64,000 bases of DNA from Rugamonas aquatica (lineage in GTDB: Bacteria; Pseudomonadota; Gammaproteobacteria; Burkholderiales; Burkholderiaceae_D), in the NCBI RefSeq assembly GCF_009380215.1, contig NZ_WHUG01000008.1, positions 1 to 64,000 of the forward strand, given 5' to 3'. The number at the start of each line of letters is the position of its first letter. Position 1 is the stretch's first letter. Below, piece after piece: positions 32,910 through 41,681 of the stretch. A program made the translations under genes and the position numbers. The notes beneath the pieces are model-generated. The model did no database searches. It had not been told where the DNA came from and saw nothing but the letters and a program-made list of their open reading frames with translations.

Positions 32910-33962
32910 TCAGAAGTAGCTCAGGCCGAGGGCGGCCTTGACTTCATCGGCGGTGCGGGCCACCACTTCGCGCGCTTCCATCGTGCCTTGCTTGAGCATC
33001 TGCATGATGTAGCCCTTGTCCTGCGCCAGCTCTTCGCGGCGGGCGCGGATCGGCGCCAGCATTTCCTGCAGCACCACTTCGAGGCGCTTCTTGACGATGG
33101 AATCGCCCAGGCCGCCGCGCACGTAGTGGGCCTTCATTTCGGCCAGCTTGTCTTTTTCGGGATCGAAGGCGTCCAGATAGATGAAGGCGACGTTGCCTTC
33201 CAGGTGGCCAGGGTCTTCGACGCGCAGGTGCAGCGGATCGGTATAAACCTTTTTCACTGCGGCGGTGATCTCGGCCGCGGTGGCGCCCAGGTTGATCGTG
33301 TTGCCCAGCGATTTGCTCATCTTGGCCTTGCCGTCGGTGCCGGGCAGGCGGCCGATTTCAGGCACCAGCGCCTTGCACTCGACCAGGATGTCCTGGTTGA
33401 CCAGGCGGTTGAAGCGGCGCACGATTTCATTGGTCTGTTCGATCATCGGGATCTGGTCTTCGCCGACCGGCACGATGGACGCCTTGAAGCCCGAGATGTC
33501 GGCCGCCTGCGAGGCCGGGTAGGTCAGGAAGCCGGCCGGGATGTCGCGCTCGAAGCCGCGCAGCGCGATCTCGGTCTTGACGGTCGGGTTGCGCTCCAGG
33601 CGGGCCACCGTCACCAGGTTCAGGTAGTAGAAGGTCAGCTCGGCCAGTTCCGGGATCTGCGACTGGATGAACACGGTCGACTTGGCCGGGTCGATGCCGA
33701 CCGCCAGATAGTCCAGCGCCACTTCGACCACGTTGCGGTGCACCTTGTTGGTGTCGTCCATATTGTCGGTCAGCGCCTGGGCGTCGGCCAGCATGATGAA
33801 CTGCTTGTAATCGTGCTGATAGGCGACACGGTTGCGCAGGCTGCCGACGAAGTGGCCGAGGTGCAGCGGACCGGTCGGGCGGTCGCCGGTCAGGATCACG
33901 GTGGGGCCTTTGGACGCGGCCGGCGGGGTGGCGATAACTTCGGACTGTTCGGTCAGGCTCAT
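32910..33962 (-). CDS. trpS: Tryptophanyl-tRNA synthetase
   Basis: 350 residues from ATG 33962, with AAGGAA upstream. Class I synthetase motifs: GDRPTGPLHLGHFVGSL (HIGH equivalent) and AKMSKSLGN (KMSKS). FLTYPASQAADI and VPVGEDQIPMIEQ are diagnostic of TrpRS. It charges tRNA-Trp in the cytoplasm. A 20-codon upstream extension is open but begins inside the leader hairpin and is not used. Confidence 0.95.
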   Translation of the reverse strand: MSLTEQSEVIATPPAASKGPTVILTGDRPTGPLHLGHFVGSLRNRVAYQHDYKQFIMLADAQALTDNMDDTNKVHRNVVEVALDYLAVGIDPAKSTVFIQSQIPELAELTFYYLNLVTVARLERNPTVKTEIALRGFERDIPAGFLTYPASQAADISGFKASIVPVGEDQIPMIEQTNEIVRRFNRLVNQDILVECKALVPEIGRLPGTDGKAKMSKSLGNTINLGATAAEITAAVKKVYTDPLHLRVEDPGHLEGNVAFIYLDAFDPEKDKLAEMKAHYVRGGLGDSIVKKRLEVVLQEMLAPIRARREELAQDKGYIMQMLKQGTMEAREVVARTADEVKAALGLSYF

Positions 33963-34001
33963 CAGGGTTCCTTTACGTTGCCCCGGTCTGGCGCGACGAA
34001 T

Positions 34002-34033
34002 ATAAAAAACGCCACCAGACAAAGGGCGGCGTT
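34002..34033 (-). terminator. Terminator-like hairpin in the trpS leader
   Basis: On the minus strand AACGCCGCC and GGTGGCGTT pair over 9 bp (one G-U) with an 8-nt loop, and are followed by TTTT. It lies 46 nt upstream of the trpS ATG with no minus-strand gene further upstream, so it would act on the trpS transcript itself or on antisense transcription. Confidence 0.5.
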
Positions 34034-34259
34034 GATAAAAATATCACATCACTATGGGTAGACAGTGGCCGCGCGCTAGGAGCGGCGCCAATTCAGGCAG
34101 GCGTGAGGTGTGGTCGAAAAATTCATGCGCGTATGGTTGCAGTTCAGCGGCGGTCTGTCAAGGTGCGGCGTACGCGGCCGTGCTCCCCGGGCCCATGCAC
34201 TATTCGTAACGATGAGGTAGTATTGCCCATCCTTGGCAATACCCCTTACCGGAGCAGAT

Positions 34260-36173
34260 ATGCGCGTACTCGCAGTGGCAGTACTTTCCACCCTGATGGT
34301 CTCCGCCGCAACGGCGCAAACGTCCACCCCGGCCATGGCGCCGGACATTCCCGCCAAGTTCGACACCGCCGTCCCCAACGCCGACTACGTCAAGCGCGAC
34401 GTCATGATACCGATGCGCGACGGCGTCAAGCTGCATACCGTGATCGTCATCCCGAGGGGCGCCGCGCATGCGCCGATGGTGCTCAGCCGCACGCCGTACA
34501 ACGCCAGCGGCCGCGCCCAGCGCAACGTCAGCCCCAGCGTGCTGGCCACGGTGGGCCAGGGCGATGAAGTGATGATGGAAAACGGCTACATCCGCGTGTT
34601 CCAGGACGTGCGCGGCAAATACGGCTCCGAGGGCGACTACGTGATGACCCGCCCGGTCAAGGGCCCGCTCAACGACACCCGCACCGACCACACCACCGAC
34701 GCCTGGGACACCATCGAGTGGCTGGTCAAGAACGTCCCGGAAAGCAACGGCAAGGTCGGCATGATAGGCTCGTCCTACGAAGGCTTCACCGTGCTGATGG
34801 CGCTGGTCGACCCGCACCCGGCGCTCAAGGTCGCCGTGCCGATGAGCCCGATGGTCGACGGCTGGCGCGGCGACGACTGGTTCCACAACGGCGCCTTCCG
34901 CCTGCCCAACCTGGCCTACATCGCCGGCCAGACCGCCGCCAAGGGCAGCGGCAAGACCATGGCCACCGGCGTCTACGACGATTACGAAGGCGTGCTGCGC
35001 GGCGGCTCCACCGCCGACTACGCCAAACAGTTCGGCCTGGACCAGCTCAACTTCACCCGCAAGCTGTTTGAGCACCCGGCCTACGACAGCTACTGGCAGC
35101 ACCAGGCGCTGGACAAGATCCTGGGCAAGCGCCAGATGAAGGTGCCGACCATGACCGTGGTCGGCTACTGGGACCAGGAAGACATCTACGGCGCCCACGC
35201 CTTCTACTCGGCGGTCGAGCCGCAGGACAAGGACAACAACAGGAACTTCCTGGTGGTGGGACCGTGGCGCCACAGCGGCGTCAATTACGACGGCTCCAGC
35301 CTGGGCGTGTTCAAGTTCACCGGCGACACCGCGCTGGAATTCCGCCGCGACGTCATGCAACCCTTCCTCGACCAGTACCTGAAGGATGGAGCGCCAGTGG
35401 CCGACACGCCGCCGGTGCTGTTCTACCAGACCGGCGTCAACCGCTGGCAGCGTTTGCCGCGCTGGCCGCTGGCCTGCGAGCAGGGCTGCCCGGCGCCGTT
35501 GAAACCGGTCTACCTGAAGCCCGGCTTCAAGCTCGACTTCGACGCGCCCAAGGATGGCGCGGCCTACGATGAATACGTGTCCGACCCGGCCAAGCCGGTG
35601 CCCTTCGTGCCGCGCCCGGTGCACATGAACGATGGCAATGTGTGGCGGCCATGGCTGGTCAGCGACCAGCGCGGCGTATCCGACCGCACCGATGTGCTCA
35701 GCTACGTCAGCGAGCCCTTGAAGACGCGTTTGCAGATCGCCGGCGCGCCCATGGTCAACCTGTACGCATCGACCACCGGCAGCGACGCCGACTGGGTGGT
35801 CAAGCTGATCGACGTATATCCGGACGAGGTGCCGTCGCAGCCGGAGCTGGGCGGTTACCAGCTGGGCATCGCGATGGATATCTTCCGCGGCCGCTACCGC
35901 AACAGCCTGGAGCATCCGTCGGCCATCGTGCCGAACGTGGTGGAGAAGTACCGCTTCGCGCTGCCGAACGCCAATCACGTGTTCCTGCCGGGGCACCGGG
36001 TGATGGTGCAGATCCAGTCCAGCTGGTTCCCGCTGTACGACCGTAACCCGCAGACCTATGTGCCGAACATCTTCTACGCCAAGCCGGCCGATTATCAGAA
36101 GGCCACGCTGCGCGTGTACCACGCAGGCGCGGAAAGCAGCGCGCTGGAGCTGCCGGTGGTGGAGAACAAGTAG
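34260..36173 (+). CDS. CocE/NonD (S15-type) alpha/beta hydrolase
   Basis: 637 residues with a signal peptide (MRVLAVAVLSTLMVSAATAQ). N-terminal VMIPMRDGVKLHTVIVIPRG is the family start; nucleophile Ser172 is in MIGSSYEGF (GxSYxG). GYWDQEDIYGAHAFY holds the acid residue and VGPWRHSGVN the catalytic His. The C-terminal jelly-roll domain (residues ~400-637) ends with HRVMVQIQSSWFPLYDRNP. Family members are acylases or glutaryl-7-ACA/alpha-amino-acid ester hydrolases and X-Pro peptidases. GGAGC precedes the ATG. Confidence 0.9.
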   Translation: MRVLAVAVLSTLMVSAATAQTSTPAMAPDIPAKFDTAVPNADYVKRDVMIPMRDGVKLHTVIVIPRGAAHAPMVLSRTPYNASGRAQRNVSPSVLATVGQGDEVMMENGYIRVFQDVRGKYGSEGDYVMTRPVKGPLNDTRTDHTTDAWDTIEWLVKNVPESNGKVGMIGSSYEGFTVLMALVDPHPALKVAVPMSPMVDGWRGDDWFHNGAFRLPNLAYIAGQTAAKGSGKTMATGVYDDYEGVLRGGSTADYAKQFGLDQLNFTRKLFEHPAYDSYWQHQALDKILGKRQMKVPTMTVVGYWDQEDIYGAHAFYSAVEPQDKDNNRNFLVVGPWRHSGVNYDGSSLGVFKFTGDTALEFRRDVMQPFLDQYLKDGAPVADTPPVLFYQTGVNRWQRLPRWPLACEQGCPAPLKPVYLKPGFKLDFDAPKDGAAYDEYVSDPAKPVPFVPRPVHMNDGNVWRPWLVSDQRGVSDRTDVLSYVSEPLKTRLQIAGAPMVNLYASTTGSDADWVVKLIDVYPDEVPSQPELGGYQLGIAMDIFRGRYRNSLEHPSAIVPNVVEKYRFALPNANHVFLPGHRVMVQIQSSWFPLYDRNPQTYVPNIFYAKPADYQKATLRVYHAGAESSALELPVVENK

Positions 36174-36180
36174 GCGGGAC

Positions 36181-36981
36181 TTAGCGCGGGCGCACGCTGT
36201 CGGTCAGCACGTCCGCGCGGAAATAGCGGCGGTAGCCGTCCATCACCTGGTTGGACCTGCCGATTTTTTCCAGCATGTCGATCAGCACCCGCTGGTCTTC
36301 CGGCTTGAGCGCGCGCGACACGTAGGCGCCGCTTTCGTGCCACGGCAGTTCGGGGATGGGCTCCATGCGCAGCTTGTCCTGCATGCCCTTGACGCGCTGG
36401 TCGCGCTGGATCGCGCCGGCCATCAGCGTCGGTCCCATGATGGTGAGGTCGGCCGAGCCGGCGTGCAGCAGCCGCGCCACCGCCACCACATCGACTTCGA
36501 CGAACAATCGCCCCTGCTTGCCCAGCTCGTTGAGCAGCGCCGTGTAGTGATCGCCGTAGTCGAAGCCGCGCACCACGGCCACGCGCAGTTCGCGCCGTTC
36601 CAGCAGGGCCTTGGCGTCGGGGATCGGCGCCCGCTGGCCGGCCACGGAAATCAGCATGGCGCGATGGCCTATCATCGGCACGAAGGTGCCCAGCAGGTCG
36701 CGCGCCGGCGTGCGCGAGGCCGGCACCAGCACGTCCGCCTTGCCGTCCTTGTACATCGCCACCTGGCGCGCGCGCGGCACCAGGTTGAAGACGAAGTTGC
36801 AGCCGTTGCGCGCGCCCATGCTGCGCAGCAGGTCGGGATAGATGCCGCCGATATGCGCGCCTTCCACCTGCACGCTGGCGCCGCTGGCCGACACCGGCAC
36901 GGCGATGTCGCGCGAGCAATCGGCAGCGGCAGCCTGCGCCGCGCACAGCGCCATCAACAGGGCGGCGCCGCGCACTCTCAT
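36181..36981 (-). CDS. Periplasmic amino-acid-type solute-binding protein
   Basis: 266 residues with signal peptide MRVRGAALLMALCAAQAAA. It has the type 3 solute-binding domain layout (GIYPDLLRSMGARNGCNF, AMYKDGKADVLVPASRT, RVAVVRGFDYGDHY, late LIDMLEKIGRSNQVMDGY). Its ATG overlaps the stop of the MFS gene (36978-36981), so it is co-translated with an exporter, not an ABC importer. It may be a sensor or an orphan binding protein. ATG 36981 is chosen; the longer frame antisense-like extension into the MFS gene is not used. Confidence 0.75.
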   Translation of the reverse strand: MRVRGAALLMALCAAQAAAADCSRDIAVPVSASGASVQVEGAHIGGIYPDLLRSMGARNGCNFVFNLVPRARQVAMYKDGKADVLVPASRTPARDLLGTFVPMIGHRAMLISVAGQRAPIPDAKALLERRELRVAVVRGFDYGDHYTALLNELGKQGRLFVEVDVVAVARLLHAGSADLTIMGPTLMAGAIQRDQRVKGMQDKLRMEPIPELPWHESGAYVSRALKPEDQRVLIDMLEKIGRSNQVMDGYRRYFRADVLTDSVRPR

Positions 36982-38246
36982 GGCTTGGCCGCCTGCATGT
37001 GGTGGCGGGTGAAGTAGCGCTGCGCCACCACGATGGCCACCGCCTGCATCGCCGCGCACAGGAAGAAGGTGCTGCCGATGCGCCAGTCGTTGGCCGGCAG
37101 GTGGCTCACCTCGCCGAGGATGGCGGTGCCCAGCAGCGGCATGAAGATCACCCCCAGGCTGCTGATCGATTGCAGGGATCCCATCAACTCGCCCTGTTCG
37201 TTGGGCGGCGTGGATTTGGAGACGATGGCCTGCAGCGCCGGGCCGATCGCGAACGACAGCACGTTGCAGAGGATGAGCACATACATCATCCAGCCCTGCG
37301 TGGCCAGGCCGTACAGCAGGTAGGTGATGCCGCCGGAGCATAGCCCCAGCATCGACAGCCGCACTTCGCCGAAGCGCTTGATCAGTATGCCCAGCAGGCC
37401 GGCCTGCACCACGGCCGCCGTCAGGCCGACGCAGAACATGGCGGCGCCGTTCTGGCCCGGCGTCCAGTTGAAGCGGAAATTCGTGTACAGCACCCAGGTC
37501 GTCTGCAGCATCATCTGCGCGCAGGTCACCAGCGAGAAGGTGATAATCAGGCCGCGGATGTCGCGCCGGCCGGCCAGCTTGAACAGCGCGGCCAAGGGAT
37601 TGATCTTGGAGAGGCTGAACGGCGAGCGGCGCCCGGCGGGCAGCGATTCCGGCACGACGAAATAACCGTAGACGAAATTGGCCGCCGACAGCGCGCCGGC
37701 CACGTAGAACGGCAGGTGCAGGTCGACGCTGCCCAGCAGGCCGCCCAGCATCGGGCCGCAGATGAAGCCCAGGCCGAACGCCGCGCCGACCTTGCCGAAG
37801 CTCTTGGCGCGGTTTTCCGGCGTCGAGATGTCGGACGCGTAGGCCGAGGCCACCGACATGCTGGCCGACGACATGCCGCCCACCACGCGGCCGATGAACA
37901 GGCAGGCCAGGTTGGGCGCCCAGGCGGTGGTGAGGAAGTTGATGCACATGCCGGCCATCGAATACAGCAGTACCGGGCGGCGGCCGATGCGGTCGCTGAT
38001 GGCGCCCAGCATGGGCATGAAGATGAACTGCATCAGGCCGAACACCGCGCTCATGATGCCGAACCAGTGGGCCTGGTTCTCGCGCGAGCCGGTGAACTCG
38101 CCGACCAGCATCGGCAGCACCGGCACGATCAGGCCGATGCCCAGCATGTCGATGAAGACGCAGATCAGGACGAAATTCAGATTGCCCGGCGCGCCGGCGG
38201 GCGGTGCGGCCGGTGCTGCGGATGCTGCGGTATCGGGTGTGGTCAT
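36978..38246 (-). CDS. MFS transporter, TCR/Tet-like
   Basis: 422 residues, 12 membrane helices after a Pro/Ala-rich N-terminal tail. The MFS motif A is GAISDRIGRRPVLL between helices 2 and 3, and GRVVGGMSSASMSVASAYASDI with GFICGPMLGGLLG match the TetA/drug-export group. Substrate unknown. The solute-binding gene is translationally coupled downstream, and an HD hydrolase gene is 19 nt upstream on the same strand. Confidence 0.88.
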   Translation of the reverse strand: MTTPDTAASAAPAAPPAGAPGNLNFVLICVFIDMLGIGLIVPVLPMLVGEFTGSRENQAHWFGIMSAVFGLMQFIFMPMLGAISDRIGRRPVLLYSMAGMCINFLTTAWAPNLACLFIGRVVGGMSSASMSVASAYASDISTPENRAKSFGKVGAAFGLGFICGPMLGGLLGSVDLHLPFYVAGALSAANFVYGYFVVPESLPAGRRSPFSLSKINPLAALFKLAGRRDIRGLIITFSLVTCAQMMLQTTWVLYTNFRFNWTPGQNGAAMFCVGLTAAVVQAGLLGILIKRFGEVRLSMLGLCSGGITYLLYGLATQGWMMYVLILCNVLSFAIGPALQAIVSKSTPPNEQGELMGSLQSISSLGVIFMPLLGTAILGEVSHLPANDWRIGSTFFLCAAMQAVAIVVAQRYFTRHHMQAAKP

Positions 38247-38265
38247 GTGAGCGTAGGGAAGAGGG

Positions 38266-38925
38266 TCAGGGCGTGGCCGGGCTGGCGGCCCACTCGGCGA
38301 TAAAGCGGTCGCGGAAGTCGGTCAGTTCATTGAAGCGGGTTTGCGCCAGGCGGCGTCCGGCCGTGGTCTGCATCTTGCCCGGCAGGGTGGCCAGCTTGGT
38401 GTCGATATGGTCGATCGCGTAGGCTTTTTCATCGAGCTCGCGGTGCAGCGCCATCGGATCGTCGGCATGCGCCAGCGCGGTGCCCATGCGGCCGGCCGTG
38501 TAGAACAGGCGCGCCAGTCCGACCGCGCCCAGCGCGTCGAGGCGGTCGGCATCCTGGACGATCTTGGCTTCGATGGTCTCGGGGCGGATGGCGGCGGAAA
38601 AGCTGTGGCTTTCGATCGCGTGGGCGACGGCGGCCAGCTTGTTGGGCGGGAAATCGAGTTCGGCCAGCTGGCGGCTGGCCAGCAGCGCCGCCTTGCGCGA
38701 GGCCAGGTGGCGTTCGGGATGGTTCTTGGGCAGGTTGACCAGGTCGTGCAGGTAGCAGCCGGCCAGCACGACCAGCGCGTCGGCCTCGGGATAGTCGTCC
38801 AGCAGCAGGGCGGCGTTGCGCCAGACCCGGTGCAGGTGGTTGGTGTCGTGGGCGCCGTCGGCATCGGCGGCGGCACTGGCCAGGCCGACCAGGCGCGGGT
38901 GCCAGCTGTTGAGCAAGCTATTCAT
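38266..38925 (-). CDS. HD-domain phosphohydrolase
   Basis: 219 residues. The metal site of the HD superfamily is visible: DTNHLHRVWRNA (His), GCYLHDLVNL (HD) and VQDADRLDALGAVGLAR (Asp). It is close to the YedJ-type stand-alone HD proteins, for which nucleotide or phosphate ester hydrolysis is proposed. First gene of a likely operon with the MFS and binding-protein genes. Confidence 0.87.
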   Translation of the reverse strand: MNSLLNSWHPRLVGLASAAADADGAHDTNHLHRVWRNAALLLDDYPEADALVVLAGCYLHDLVNLPKNHPERHLASRKAALLASRQLAELDFPPNKLAAVAHAIESHSFSAAIRPETIEAKIVQDADRLDALGAVGLARLFYTAGRMGTALAHADDPMALHRELDEKAYAIDHIDTKLATLPGKMQTTAGRRLAQTRFNELTDFRDRFIAEWAASPATP

Positions 38926-39084
38926 CGGTCTCCCGTGATGTTTGGACGTTCTGTTTTTGGAAGATCATACAGCCTGATTCAGCCCTTGTGCAGTGGAACT
39001 TTTTGGGGATAAAAAATTGTCCGCTTGCCAAGTACGATGAGATTGTGCAAAATACAACCATATTTGACAATAACAGGCGATTTG

Positions 39085-39414
39085 ATGCGTAACTTGCTGG
39101 CGTTTGCACCGATGTGGTTGGCCCTGGCCTGCGCGCCCGCGCTGGCGCTGGACGACACGCCGACCGTCGCGCCGCACTTCCAGATCAAGGGCGAAGACAA
39201 CCGCCAGCCCGGCCGCCCGGCCACCGTCAACACCTTCAACCCTGCCTTCACCGCCGCCGCACCGCCCGCCAGGCGCCTGCCGCCGGAGATGGACGCCGTC
39301 CGGGACGATGCCCGGCATGCCCTGACGCCGCGCAGCGTGATGACCACCGTGCTGCGGCCACTGCCCGCGCAGGCCGGCCAGATGGCTGAAAAACCAAGGT
39401 GGAAATTGCGGTAA
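39085..39414 (+). CDS. Small secreted protein of unknown function
   Basis: 109 residues from ATG 39085 with a signal peptide (LLAFAPMWLALACAPALA). The mature part is Pro- and Arg-rich (GRPATVNTFNPAFTAAAPPARRLPPE) with no recognised domain. A start further upstream would destroy the signal peptide. Transcribed divergently from the HD gene. Confidence 0.55.
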   Translation: MRNLLAFAPMWLALACAPALALDDTPTVAPHFQIKGEDNRQPGRPATVNTFNPAFTAAAPPARRLPPEMDAVRDDARHALTPRSVMTTVLRPLPAQAGQMAEKPRWKLR

Positions 39415-39508
39415 GTCTATTTATTGCTCTAGTGCATTTATTTGGTGCGCAATTACTTGACTTGAGGTAACATTGCGCCCAGTCACTTTAGCAATGAAGG
39501 AAAATCCC

Positions 39509-40003
39509 ATGTCTGGTAATGTAACCGAACTGCACGCAACGACCCCCGCCGGCGAGTATTTGGCCTTCACACTGGGCCAGGAAGAGTACGGCATTGATAT
39601 CCAAAAAGTAGCCGAAATCCGCAGCTACGAAACCCCCACCCGCATCGCCAACGCGCCGGACTTCGTCAAGGGCGTGGTCAACCTGCGCGGCATCATCGTG
39701 CCGATCGTCGACATGCGCATCAAGTTCAGTCTGGGCACGCCGTCGTACGACCAGTTCACCGTGGTCATCATCCTCAACATCGGCCACCGCGTGGTCGGCA
39801 TGGTGGTGGACCGCGTCTCCGACGTCACCACGCTGACGCCCGAGCAAGTCAAGCCGGCGCCGGAAATCGGTTCGGTGGTGAACACCGACCACATCGTCGG
39901 CCTGGGCACGCTGGACGAGCGCATGCTGATCCTGATCGATATCGACAAGCTGATGTCCAGCGCCGATATGGGTCTGATCGAAAACACCGCGCTGGCGGCG
40001 TGA
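39509..40003 (+). CDS. cheW: CheW chemotaxis coupling protein
   Basis: 164 residues from ATG 39509, preceded by AAGGAA. Signature: EYLAFTLGQEEYGIDIQKVAEIRSY, GVVNLRGIIVPIVDMRIKF and GMVVDRVSDVTTL. CheW couples receptors to CheA. Its TGA overlaps the receptor ATG (TGATG), so CheW and the MCP form a coupled pair without other che genes nearby. Confidence 0.95.
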   Translation: MSGNVTELHATTPAGEYLAFTLGQEEYGIDIQKVAEIRSYETPTRIANAPDFVKGVVNLRGIIVPIVDMRIKFSLGTPSYDQFTVVIILNIGHRVVGMVVDRVSDVTTLTPEQVKPAPEIGSVVNTDHIVGLGTLDERMLILIDIDKLMSSADMGLIENTALAA

Positions 40004-41637
40004 TGACGATGCTGGCCAATATCAGCATCGGCAAGCGCCTGGCCCTGGGCTTCACCATCATCCTGGCGTTCGCCATGCTGATCACCGGCATCAGCGTGTG
40101 GCGGCTGCAAGGCGTGGCCTCGGCCACGCGCGACATGATGCAGGTGCCGCTGGCCAAGGAGCGCATGATCTCCGACTGGTCCAGCAAGATTGATAGCGCT
40201 ATCCGCCGCACCACGGCCATCGCCCGCAGCAGCGACCAGTCGCTGGCGGCGTTCTTTGCCGAAGAATCGAAGGCCTCGTCGGCTATCTCGGCCGAATATC
40301 AAAAGAAAGTGGAAGCCCTGATCGTCGACGCCGACGAGCAGGAACTGTTCGGCCGCATCGGCGAGCAGCGCAAGATCTACCTGTCGTCGCGCGACCAGGT
40401 GGCCAAGCTGAAGGCCGCCGGCGAGCTGGATGAAGCCGAGAAGGTGTTCACCAATGTGTTCCGTCCCGGTTCGGCCAGCTACCAGGCGCTGATGCAGGAG
40501 CTGCTGAAGATGCAGCGCGCGAAGATCGACGCCACCGCGGTCCACATCGATGAAGTGGCGGCCAGCAGCCGCAATCTGTTGTACGTGCTGGCCTTGCTGG
40601 TGCTGGCGTTCGGCGCCGTCAGTTCGTGGCTGCTGACCACCGGTATCACCGGCCCGCTGCAGGAGGCGGTGACTGCAGCGCGCCGCGTCGCCGGCGGCGA
40701 CCTGACCGGCCATATCGACGACAGCGCCCGCGATGAAACGGGCCAGCTGCTGTCGGCGCTGAAGGAGATGAACGCCAGCCTGCTGGGCATCGTCACCGAA
40801 GTGCGCAGCGGTACCGACCATATCACCACCTCGTCCAGCGAAATCGCGGCCGGCAACCAGGATCTGTCGCGCCGCACCGAGCAGCAGGCCGGCGCGCTGG
40901 AGGAAACCGCGTCGTCGATGGAGGAGTTGACATCGACCGTGAAGCACAACGCCGACAATGCGCGCCAGGCCAACCAGCTGGCGGCATCGGCCGCGCAGGT
41001 GGCGGTGAAGGGCGGGCAGGTGGTGTCGCAGGTGGTCGATACGATGGACTCGATCAACCAGTCGTCGCGCAAGATCGTCGACATCATTGCCGTTATTGAT
41101 GGTATCGCGTTCCAGACCAATATTCTGGCTTTGAATGCGGCGGTGGAAGCGGCGCGTGCCGGTGAGCAGGGTCGCGGCTTCGCGGTCGTGGCGTCGGAGG
41201 TGCGCAATCTGGCGCAGCGCTCGGCTTCTGCGGCCAAGGAGATCAAGACGCTGATCGGCGATTCGGTCGAGAAGGTCAACCAGGGCAGCAAACTGGTGGC
41301 CGATGCCGGCTTGACGATGGATGAAATTGTCAGCAGCGTGCATCGCGTCAGCGACATCATCACCGAGATCACGGCGGCCAGCACCGAGCAGAGTGCGGGC
41401 ATCAACGAGGTGTATCAGGCCATCGGCGCGATGGATGGCGTGACGCAGCAGAACGCCGCGCTGGTCGAAGAAGCCGCAGCTGCGGCGGAATCGATGCAGC
41501 AGCAGGCTGCGGCGCTGGCGCAGGCGGTCAGCGTGTTCAAGGTGGATGGTTCGTCGTCGTCTTCGTCGCGTTCGCGCGCCAAGGCGCCGCGCGCTGCTTC
41601 CGCATCGCCAGCGCTGCGCCTGACCAGCCGCGCCTAA
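40003..41637 (+). CDS. Methyl-accepting chemotaxis protein
   Basis: 544 residues. Helix 1 (LALGFTIILAFAMLITGISVW), a periplasmic four-helix-type sensor (~35-190), helix 2 (LLYVLALLVLAFGAVSSWLL), HAMP, then the signalling tip with the invariant VDIIAVIDGIAFQTNILALNAAVEAARAGEQGRGFAVVA region. Sensor ends in Q/N-rich helices like the 4HB_MCP class. The tail ends in TSRA, not the NWETF-type CheR tether. Ligand unknown. Confidence 0.95.
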   Translation: MTMLANISIGKRLALGFTIILAFAMLITGISVWRLQGVASATRDMMQVPLAKERMISDWSSKIDSAIRRTTAIARSSDQSLAAFFAEESKASSAISAEYQKKVEALIVDADEQELFGRIGEQRKIYLSSRDQVAKLKAAGELDEAEKVFTNVFRPGSASYQALMQELLKMQRAKIDATAVHIDEVAASSRNLLYVLALLVLAFGAVSSWLLTTGITGPLQEAVTAARRVAGGDLTGHIDDSARDETGQLLSALKEMNASLLGIVTEVRSGTDHITTSSSEIAAGNQDLSRRTEQQAGALEETASSMEELTSTVKHNADNARQANQLAASAAQVAVKGGQVVSQVVDTMDSINQSSRKIVDIIAVIDGIAFQTNILALNAAVEAARAGEQGRGFAVVASEVRNLAQRSASAAKEIKTLIGDSVEKVNQGSKLVADAGLTMDEIVSSVHRVSDIITEITAASTEQSAGINEVYQAIGAMDGVTQQNAALVEEAAAAAESMQQQAAALAQAVSVFKVDGSSSSSSRSRAKAPRAASASPALRLTSRA

Positions 41638-41654
41638 GCCGCAGCACGCCTCCG

Positions 41655-41681
41655 CGTCATTCCCGCGAAGGCGGGAATCCA
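41655..41681. repeat. REP-type palindrome
   Basis: CGTCATTCCCGCGAAGGCGGGAATCCA with a perfect 7-bp stem TTCCCGC / GCGGGAA and a 4-nt loop. This is the very widespread proteobacterial intergenic palindrome with CGTCATTCCCGC…GCGGGAATCC. It sits between the mcp and RNase H-like genes and provides the last codons and stop of the latter. Only one copy was found in the window. Confidence 0.8.
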
